From the NCBI GenBank assembly GCA_021396245.1, contig WNYE01000053.1, positions 239,481 through 303,480 on the forward strand: a DNA stretch of 64,000 bases. The letters are read 5' to 3'. The notes below the pieces were generated by a model that was not told the DNA's origin, made no database searches, and saw nothing but the letters and a program-made list of their open reading frames with translations. Position numbers and translations under genes: made by a program. This document shows positions 56,255-64,000 of the stretch, piece by piece. How positions within the stretch are numbered: the first letter of the stretch is position 1; each line of letters begins with the position of its first letter. This DNA comes from Sporothrix humicola (lineage: Eukaryota; Ascomycota; Sordariomycetes; Ophiostomatales; Ophiostomataceae).

Positions 56255-58911
56255 CCTGGATCGTGTTGTGGTGGTGTATTCTATGTGCCGGATGTGCTCA
56301 TCCACACGAAGCTGCAAAGTCGATCAGAGATGCGATGGCCGAATGGACGGCAAGGCTGACGACACAGGTGTTGATCGACCACGTCGTATCCGGGTTTGAT
56401 GGCAGCCGGATAAGATGGGACAAACCGGTCGAGCAAGGAGCGATGATCGAAATGTGTCAATCGAAATACGACGTGACGGGAGGAGAATGGCAAAGCCGTT
56501 AAATGTAAACGGGTGGTGGTCGTAGAAAGAAGCCTGCTGAAGAGAATTGGCGGGTGGTGCCGATGCAAGGTGCAAGCGGAGAAAGGAGCAGGTGCGGGTC
56601 GGCCGTTTGTTTAAGTAGCAATTCGCATCTAGGACTGGATTTGTCGGGACGTCGAGAAGTCGGGTGCGCAGAGAGTGCTGTGGGAGAAAAATAGATGGAC
56701 TTGACGGCGGATGTGAGTAGTGTCGAGTGACTTGCGTTGTCTCCTTCCGTTGCTTTTTGGTCGTTTGCCTGGTGGCAGTCCTGGTTGCGTGAGTGTGCCT
56801 CCTTCCTTGCAAGTTGCCAGTGCGCACACGGAGAGTTGCAGTAGTAATGGTTGCCGCTGGCCACACTAAGCCTCTTTAGGCCACGAATGATGAGCGCCAG
56901 AAAGCCGCAGAAAGGCCAGATGGCACTGTGGGCCTCGTCAACAGTGGATAACAGTGAACCGTAGTGCTGTGGACAGCGCTGATTGGGCAGCCGCGGCCAG
57001 AGCTTGGACCCACCTGTTGAGACGAACGGCATGCTGCAGCTTATCGGAAGTGATAGCTGTGCGTGCCTGCACTTGTGGTAGGCTGGCAAGGCTGTAGGCC
57101 AAAACGGCAGGAGCACGGCAAAAACTGCAAACGCCTTCAATCTCGCTGCATTTTAATCCTTTTCTTAAAAATAAAACAATTGAGGGTAGACAGTTGAAAT
57201 GAGCGAAGCTTCCGCTAGGGTTAGTCTAGCGGGGAGCATTAAAGCTGAAAACGAGGCCTCTGACGCTCCAGTAAAGCGAACATAACAACTTATATAAACG
57301 ACTTCTCAGGCCTGCTTTTGCTCTCTTTTTCTGCTGGCAGAACGTTTACAGTACTACAGATCACTTACGAGGCGAGAACTGTGAGAAACAGTTGAGAAAT
57401 GAGTTTCAGGGCCATCCACGCGAGTCAATCTCTTTTACGAGACGGGGAAGGACGGCGAAAAAAGAAAGCAAGGCCGCGACCTGTGGCTCATGCATGTTGA
57501 TGTTTTCGGCCAGAAATAGTTACTTTTTCTTGTGACCACACGAATATTCTGTCTCCTCATCGGCTGTTTCCTACCTTGGTCCTATTAACGTTGTCGTGAG
57601 CTCTGATGGCAGATTTTGAGGCAGTCGGGCGCATGTGCAAAAAAGAGTCGTCTCTGACAGGATCTGCGACTGGATAGGCCAATTCGAACATTGTAGAGCC
57701 CAAAGTTTGGCGAATAGACGGCTTCGTGTTTCCCGTCCGTCGTTTGTTCGTGACGCGTCGAAAATTGGAGTTGTGTTGCATTCGTTTCTTGCAGGTCGTT
57801 TCCTTCCACAAACACAGCCGACGAGACTGTTCGCCTCGGCCAGTCCCCTCCCTCTGCTGAGCACTGACCGCTGTTTCCAGGAAAGAGCCAGCCAGCCCAG
57901 ACCAAAAGCCCTCAACTTCTGTTTGTGTTGCACAACGTCCTGGCGAGACAAGGCCGGTCACCTCGACTGTTCCGAGGGTGTTTGCAGAGCGGGCCGCCGC
58001 CATTGTTCCGCGCTCGAGTCTGCTCGTGTTTGTGGTGACCTAATCACTAGTGGCGTGGTATTTTCCTTCTGCTAGTTGTATCGTGACGAATTGTATGTGC
58101 TTTGTTCTTGTTAGAAGTCAAAGTGTTGAAGGGGCAGTTTCGAGCATCGGGGTAGCTTCCAGCGTCAATTTAAAGATTCAGGGAAGGAGCATGCAGCGTG
58201 ACGCTGTGCGTTAATAAGGTACCAGCGCCACACGCCTTTATTCCTAGCATTCCCATGTACCTTGCTACTGGCAGCACCCTGCATCTTCCGTCAGCGGGGT
58301 AACGGGCACGCTACAAGGCTACTTACAGTGTGCACACGCAGAGCAACCGTAGCGCCGTTCTCCTCTTTCCCCCTTTGCGTCGTTTCTTGGGGCCCTTTCC
58401 AAGGAGAGAGAGACCCACGTTCTTCCGCTCCGCGCATCGCTCTCCATCGCTCCTGCCTCCGTTATTGTCGCCCAAGACAACACGACCAAACGACCTCTTG
58501 CATCTTCCAACGTCTTGTCAGACGGCAGCCTGACTTGCCCTTCACATTTGCCAAAACATCCCAACGCGATTTGGCCACGCCTCAGTCTCTCAATCCCCTG
58601 CGACACACGACCAGGCCATCTCCCTCCTCTCCCTATCGCCAGGCGCGTTCGTTTCCCCGCCGAACTCAATCGGCCGCAAATTAGATCCCTAGATCGTCGC
58701 GACGACGACGGACGCGTGTACGAGTACTCTTCTTTATCCTCTTGATACGACGACTTTCTCCAATCTCAATTCCTCGACCCTTCGCTACAACGACCAACGA
58801 CGAGGTTTCAGCGTCTGCCGTATCGTGATCTCGACACTATCACCGTCTCACCCCTTCTCTTTGGACACCCTTCGACGCTCGTCGCGTCGCGACGCAATTT
58901 AGTGGTTCACA
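56255..58911. other. Divergent intergenic region between UBX gene and PAN3
   Basis: About 2.7 kb. A strong hairpin lies at 57208-57237 and a TATA-like TTATATAAACG at 57290-57300. GGAAGGAGC is at 58182-58190. From 58300 to 58900 the plus strand is strongly CT-rich, as expected for the PAN3 promoter and leader. No gene is supported. Confidence 0.55.
57208..57237. other. Stable hairpin in intergenic DNA
   Basis: CCGCTAG (57212-57218) pairs perfectly with CTAGCGG (57226-57232) around the loop GGTTAGT. Outside it, GCT (57208-57210) can pair with AGC (57235-57237). Forty bases on there is a smaller CGCT/AGCG stem (57264-57278) and then ACA at 57285. Function is unknown. Confidence 0.5.
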
Positions 58912-59357
58912 ATGGATACTGGAGCTTACAACTCCCGGGTAAGTCGTCGTCCTTTGTCCTAATACCTCCATGGCAAAGGCCATGGCCTTTCCTGCCGCTC
59001 TTGCGCCTACTGCAGTGCAGCTGCGTCATGCACGTCCTTGCTAACGCCGGCGTCCAATAGAGCCTTTAAACGGGACCTCGGCCATCTCTTGTCCATCCAT
59101 CGCCAGATTGAATCGGGATCGGTGATTCAAGATCGAACCAGAGAGCGATTGGCGGCAATGGTACGCCTCTTCTGTCGTTCGCGACTACCCCTGGGCACCC
59201 CCCAAGCCACTACATGCTGCCTCGTGACATTCTCGCTGACAGTTTGGCATTTTTGCTGCTTTCTAGATCATCCGCTCTCGCGCCTAACATTGGAATTATT
59301 TTGCGACATCATTTTTATACAGTATTTTCTTATCATGTTTTTGGCTAAACCAACACC
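58912..59357 (+). other. Probable 5' leader exons of PAN3, structure unresolved
   Basis: ATG at 58912 opens nine codons (MDTGAYNSR) and then meets a perfect GTAAGT donor. The next acceptor (CCAATAG near 59060) begins a block of about 100 bases that is open in one frame (AFKRDLGHLLSIHRQIESGS and onward) and ends at a GTACGC donor. A third acceptor (TTTCTAG) lies near 59270. The start exon and the open block are not in phase with each other, and neither joins in phase to the PAN3 exon at 59358. They may be alternative or noncoding leader exons or short upstream open frames. No CCCH zinc-finger sequence was found in any frame here. Confidence 0.4.
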
Positions 59358-62008
59358 ATGGCCACTTCAAAAGACATGTATGTGGCCACAGACCCGAATA
59401 CCCAATATTTTCAAGATCACATTGAAGGCTGACACAGCTGTTTATAGAGCAAACTCCAAAAAGGGACTCAATGGAGACTCTCCGGTCTTCACTCCCAGCT
59501 CCACTAATTCACCTCTCCGCAAGCCATCCTCTCTTCTAGGGGCGGCCAATGCCGCCCCTTTCACACCCACAGGCACTAGTGGTATGTTTCTTATGTTTTC
59601 CTCAAGTGACGATATGCCCAAGATGTATCTCTTTGGGGAGTCTGCTAACAAGCCCTGCCGCAGTCATGTCTGCTAGCAACGCATCATCCTCGGCCTCGCC
59701 CCGCGAACAGCTAAGGGACCTGGCCGGCGGCAAAGAGGCCGGCCAGCCTATTCCGCGCGCCGATTCTTCTGCTTTCAACATGGCTTCCGTCCGCGAATTT
59801 GTCCCACGCATAGGAGACCAATCGTCCGGCTTCAACGCTGGCTCCGCAAAGGAGTTCCAACCAAAAGGCGACCGTTCACCTTTCAATGTCGCCAAGGCCG
59901 TGGAATTTCGCCCGCAATCGCAGACTGTTCCCCCTACCGTTACGCCCACCTCTTCCGCTTCAATCCCGAGCCAGACACTTCCTTCGCCTCAACCCCCACA
60001 ACCATCACTGATTTCCCAACAATCTCAACAGTCATCTTTATCTGCCCAACAGCAGCAGCAGCAGCAACAACAACTGCTGCACCAGCAAGCACTGGGACAA
60101 TCTGCACACTACAACCTGGCCAATGGCCAACAATCGCAGATGGCGATCCCCACTGGGCCTTCCCGCGCGGGCACGCATAGCAACCCTGAACAGCGCACAG
60201 GAATGGCCGGCATACCCAATATGGGCGGCATGGGCGGAATGGGCGGCTCAAACAACCTTAACGCCTTGAACAACATGAGTATGGCCGGCATGGGGGGTAT
60301 GAACCCCATGGCCTATGGGATGCCACCTGGAAACGACGCACAGCTTGGCCAGGGCGGCGGCATCTTTGACTATAATGTTGGCGCACAGGGCGGCTCGGGC
60401 GGCGCCATTACCACATCTCCCTATAATCTTTACGCGGCTACTAGCCAGCAACCTGGTAGGGAAGGGGCCGCGTTCTACCAGGGACAGCCGCCATTTGGCG
60501 CCCAACATCAGCCTGTAAGTTGGCCGTAGCAGTCGTTTCGATATCTGCTTTCTTGACCTATTACTGACTGTAAATCTGTCTTAGCCCGGCGAACACCTCT
60601 ATTTCCCTGTCAATCCCCACCGCCAGGACCTTCTTTCCTACCAGCGCACCATCCACGACTTCTTCTTGCCCGAGAAGCTGCGTCAGGAGATACAATCGAA
60701 GTCCAGGACTGCACTCCAAGCCACAGTCACCCGTGCGTATCTCTCTGATATTCAATCATCGTCAATTACATGGACTTTGCATAGTGGACCTAACACATAC
60801 CTTACCTAGTGAATATCGACCTTAGCCCAAGATACCACTCGATCAGTGCACTCGACACCAACAGCCACAAGATTGCAGGCTTTTTCGGCCGAATCACCTG
60901 GCTTTACAAGGCTGTATCCTACAAGAACGGCAATCATTACTGCCTGCGGCGTGTGGAAAACTTCCGCCTGAGTAACGAAAATGCCCTTCGTGCTGCCAGT
61001 GAATGGAAGAAGGTCGTCAGTAGCAACATCGTCACGATACACGAGGTTTTCACGACGCGGGCATTCTCGGATAGCTCGATTCTTCTAGCGATGGATTATT
61101 TCCCGCAATCCGAGACGCTGATGAACCACCATTTCCAGACATATGGACACATCCGTCCACGAACCAGTGTGCCAATTGCAGACACGGTGCTCTGGGGCTA
61201 TTTTGTTCAGATTGCCAACGCCCTACGTGCGATCCACAGTGCCGGCCTTGCTGCCCGCTGTATAGACCTCACCAAGATCATCCGGACTGGCAAGAATCGA
61301 ATCCGCTTGAGCGGATGTGCTGTTCAGGACGTTATCAACTACGACCCGAATGTTTCCATGGCCGACCTGCAGCAGGAGGACTTCATCCACTTTGGTGAAG
61401 TCATGGTTTCCTTGGCCACCTACACGCCGCCCAGCGAGCTCAAGAAACCGCTTTCGCCCCATATCCAGCTCCCAGAAGCCTACTCTCGCGAGCTTAAGGC
61501 TGCTGTCAGCTGGCTGTTGACGCCGGCCGCATCGTTTGCGGCCCCTTCTGGAAAGACCATTGATGCGCTTCTCACAAGTATTGCACCCCAGGTCAGCCGC
61601 TTCTTCGACTTGTCTTTGAACGAGAATGACGCGCTGTACGGCGTCACAGCCAAAGAAGTGGAGAACGGGCGCATTGCTCGGCTGATGATGAAGCTGGGCA
61701 CGATCAACGAACGCGAGAATTACTCGAGGGACGCGTCATGGTCTGAACACGGCCCCCGTTACCCGCTCAAGCTCTTCCGGGACTATGTATTCCACCAGGT
61801 CAGCGAGACTGGGCGGCCTGTTGTGGATGCGTGGCACATCATCTCATGCCTCAACAAGCTTGATGCAGGATCGAGCGAGGTGGTACGGCTATCCAGCCGG
61901 GACGGCAGGACGAATCTGTTCGTGACATACAAGGAGCTTAACAAGATGCTCCAGCGCTCGTTCAATGAACTGATCCGCCCTAGCACTGCGCCTCGACGCC
62001 AACACTAG
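59358..62008 (+). CDS. PAN3: PAN3, regulatory subunit of the PAN2-PAN3 poly(A) deadenylase, five exons
   Basis: Cytoplasmic adaptor that dimerises, binds PAN2 and recruits it to poly(A)-binding protein to start mRNA deadenylation. Model: 59358-59377, 59448-59581, 59664-60514, 60585-60732, 60810-62008; phases agree; 783 residues. The start ATG (ACCATGG) gives MATSKD, spliced to ANSKKGLNGDSPVFTPSS, which matches the region just after the zinc finger in other fungal PAN3. Three PAM2-like motifs follow: SAFNMASVREFVP, SGFNAGSAKEFQP and SPFNVAKAVEFRP (residues 87-135). Next are a Gln-rich tract and a Gly/Met-rich region, then the conserved start of the core (GEHLYFPVNPHRQDLLSYQR). The pseudokinase domain occupies about 400-640 and the C-terminal knob about 640-783 (TNLFVTYKELNKMLQRSFNE). 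The stop TAG is where other PAN3 proteins end. No CCCH finger was found upstream, so the true N-terminus is uncertain. Confidence 0.88.
59768..59914 (+). other. PAN3: Three consecutive PAM2-like motifs in PAN3
   Basis: Residues 87-99, 106-118 and 123-135 each fit S-x-F-N-x-x-S/A-x-x-E-F-x-P, the peptide that binds the MLLE domain of poly(A)-binding protein. They are spaced by 17-19 residues, which suggests internal duplication. Confidence 0.7.
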
Positions 62009-62458
62009 GAGTCGCCGGCACCTGGACGCCCGCGTGTGTCGTCATCACAGCCTCACACGCCATCGTATTCGACAGCGCTCGTGCCTCACAGAAATATGAT
62101 GGGAGCTGTCCAGAATCGAGCCTCCCAGCATCATACATACCAACATTGGCAACCACAGGGATTTTCGATCCATAATCAAACGCACCGGTCACAGCCACCC
62201 CCGGCATTACCATTCCATAACCAGACACATCAACAACGGCCACTCCCGGGACGACCATTATGGAACCGGAGACAGCAACAACATCATCAGCGACAATTAA
62301 GTTTTGATACCACCGTGACCATAGATGCCTCTGGGCTGGAAATCATTGAGGATATACCCAATCTTAGGTTACATAACCCCGGGTCACAGAATCCCAGGCC
62401 ACAGAATCCTAGGCCACAGAATCCTAGGCCACAGAATCCTAGGCCACGGCGGGGATGA
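62009..62458 (+). other. Reading frame open for 149 codons after the PAN3 stop
   Basis: In the PAN3 frame the sequence stays open from the codon after TAG to TGA at 62456-62458. It encodes a Pro/Gln/His/Asn-rich tail with HNQTH repeats, an acidic stretch (TIDASGLEIIEDIPNLRL) and four PQNPR repeats. Possible origins are stop-codon readthrough, a separate short frame (ATG at 62097), an unannotated spliced exon, or former coding sequence cut off by a new stop. Confidence 0.35.
62383..62450 (+). repeat. 15-bp tandem repeat, four copies
   Basis: Units of GGCCACAGAATCCTA repeat from about 62383 (first copy GGTCACAGAATCCCA) through 62442, with a partial fifth copy. Unit length is a multiple of three. 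Confidence 0.85.
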
Positions 62459-63387
62459 AAGCCTAGACCTTCAGTGCCCGAATCTCATGTTGGTGCTCTG
62501 GTCGACGCCCAGAACTAGGCCTCGATCCTGTGTCTCCCTGTTTGCTCCCCCACCACCTCTTTGTTTTTTCTCCACTTTCTATATTTCTTCCCTTACATGG
62601 TTTTTCTCTTCTTTTTTTTGCTTCGTTTTATCCCCTGCGGCCCAAGAGCTACGGCCTGGGAGACAGAAGAGCGTTTGGTTTTATATAGCGGTAGATCTTG
62701 TACTATGGCAACATCGGCCCTTGGATCGGGCTGGATGGGTTTTTGTCCTGGTTGAGCTATCCCCACCCCTTTATTCCTACCCAATATGCCCTTACCGCTT
62801 CTGCTATTTCGGGTTTTTTCTTTCCTTTGCTTTTGTCGTTTTCCCATGCGTTCTTTTTTAAGTCTCTTGTTATCTCCTGTTCTGTTTGCTTACACATGTT
62901 TGATTCCAAGAGTAGCGTTGTTGTATCGGTCTCGTCCAATACAGCGTACGATGGGAGGAGAAGCGTGTATGCCAGCATAAAGCTGTTTTGTGTCCAGGCT
63001 TGATCAAAGTCCTGGTAGCGACTGTGTCGTATACGAATAGCGGAGGATTCCAACAATTTGTGATAGACTCGTTAAAAAAATATAAAAAGAAATTAAATTA
63101 CCTCCTGTGCGGTTGAGAGTGACTGACAATATGGGAATCAGAAGAGTTATGTACTGGATAAGAGGCGACCGGTGGGGGAAGATATGTGTTGCTTAATTAC
63201 TGTTCTATCCCAAACAGAGAGTCTTGTTCATGACTCCCCTTTCCTATTGTCTTGTCCTTGTTTTTCTTTTCCATTTTTTGCTGTGTAAAGATGCGATTAT
63301 CTTTTGTCAATACGACCAGGGCATGTGAAATGTGAATATGGTATTTCCTCCCCACCTCTTATCTCTCTTCCAAACTTCTTGCTCCCC
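62459..63387. other. Tail-to-tail intergenic region between PAN3 and LSM7
   Basis: T-rich on the plus strand at 62570-62900, then mixed. It holds the 3' untranslated regions of both genes. No gene is supported. Confidence 0.55.
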
Positions 63388-64000
63388 TTAGTCCGACTCC
63401 TCCTCGTCTGCCTTGGGTGTGTACTGGTATGCCGGCGTGATTTTGCTGGCAGCAGCCTGGCCCTCTGCCGGCGCGTCGTCGTCGCCCTCGTCCTCTTCGG
63501 CCGCAGCAAGGTACGGGTTGCTTATGCTCTCGCTGCCATCGACGGGATACAGCGTCGTGATATGTGTGCCGCGAATCACCGCCAAGCCGAGCGAGCGGCT
63601 CTTGACTTCTCCTTCTGCGTCTGTGGGTGTTAGCCTGTGTTTATCAATGATAGTCGAGGGGGGGTGCAACTTACTGCGCATCTTTTCTTGAGCGTCGTCG
63701 AGGACCATGTTGAGAAGCTGGTCGTAACCCTTCAATGTGCCAGAGACTGGATGGAGGTATAGTGTCAGCAGTTGTTCACCAGGAGCAGTTCATCTTTCGG
63801 CTCCGCCATGCGGGACTCACCCTCTCTTCCGCCGTTGAACTTGACGTAAATCTCCCGGTCCAGGTACTGGCCCAGGTCCAGAATGTTCTCCTTCTTAGGC
63901 GCTTCCCGGTCGCCGCCCGAGCCGCCGTGGCCGCCCCGCGAGAACCCGCCGCCCCGGCCGCCCTCACCGCCACCGCGACCACGCTGGAAGCCGCCACCCC
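63388..64000 (-). CDS. LSM7: LSm7, Sm-like ring subunit (5' end beyond the window)
   Basis: Subunit of the LSm1-7 ring (mRNA decapping and decay, cytoplasm) and the LSm2-8 ring (U6 snRNA, nucleus). Visible exons on the minus strand: 64000-63821 (incomplete at its 5' end), 63746-63675 and 63620-63388; phases agree. The visible N-terminus is rich in RGG/GGF repeats and leads into REAPKKENILDLGQYLDREI. The Sm1 motif is VKFNGGREVSGTLKGYDQLL with NMVLDD, and the Sm2 motif is RSLGLAVIRGTHITTLYPVD. After Sm2 there is a tail of about 45 residues, acidic and Ala/Pro-rich (EEDEGDDDAPAEG), that yeast Lsm7 lacks. The start codon lies left of the gene, beyond 64000, so total length is unknown. RGG-rich extensions are known for filamentous-fungal LSm7 and may bind RNA or be arginine-methylated (inference). 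Confidence 0.9.

Noticed and set aside
62036..62458. Independent protein gene downstream of PAN3
   Set aside because: No promoter space and no ATG in good context near the start of the open frame; it is better described as an extension of the PAN3 frame, reported as such.

Overview
The window looks like nuclear DNA of a filamentous ascomycete (Pezizomycotina, probably Sordariomycetes; I do not name a species). The supporting signs are short spliceosomal introns, mostly 53-90 nt, with GTAAGT/GTATGT/GTGAGT donors and CTAAC/CTGAC branch sites. CT-rich leaders precede start codons and the coding exons are GC-rich. The gene families are typical of these fungi: Zn2Cys6 regulators, a 14-helix MFS pump, a carotenoid oxygenase, a long protein O-mannosyltransferase and the PAN3 deadenylase subunit. 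No bacterial, viral, plasmid, CRISPR or intact transposon sequence was recognised.

Layout. 1-24 kb is an accessory-type region with widely spaced genes. It holds a seven-exon Zn2Cys6 regulator (3975-1106, minus), a maltose-type sugar permease (7853-9610, plus), a carotenoid oxygenase (14121-12132, minus), a DHA2-type efflux MFS (19334-17143, minus) and a second, intronless Zn2Cys6 regulator (23548-20825, minus). 24.9-34.5 kb holds two housekeeping genes, a protein O-mannosyltransferase (28114-24948) and a HAL4/SAT4-type kinase (34457-30871), both minus. 34.5-51.4 kb is a stretch of about 17 kb in which I can support no intact gene, only coding-like fragments, short repeats and recurrent motifs. 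At its right edge lies a 62-residue cysteine-rich protein gene (51367-51555, plus). 52-64 kb is a compact core block: ISN1 (53555-51988, minus), a UBX/UAS protein (56254-54552, minus), PAN3 (59358-62008, plus) and the C-terminal part of LSM7 (from 64000 to 63388, minus, running off the window).

How the genes relate. PAN3 and LSM7 are both mRNA-decay factors (deadenylation, and the LSm1-7/2-8 ring) and sit tail to tail. The permease, oxygenase, efflux pump and regulators do not form a recognisable metabolic cluster. Gene models were rebuilt by hand from splice signals and reading-frame continuity; exon coordinates are given in each entry.

Most interesting signals: (i) the 9-mer GGAAGGAGC, counted 13 times on the plus strand and not seen on the minus strand, always outside genes; (ii) a PAN3 whose N-terminal CCCH zinc finger could not be found, but which carries three PAM2-like motifs in a row; (iii) a reading frame that stays open for 149 codons after the PAN3 stop codon and ends in a 15-bp tandem repeat; (iv) the 17-kb gene-poor stretch with coding-like remnants.
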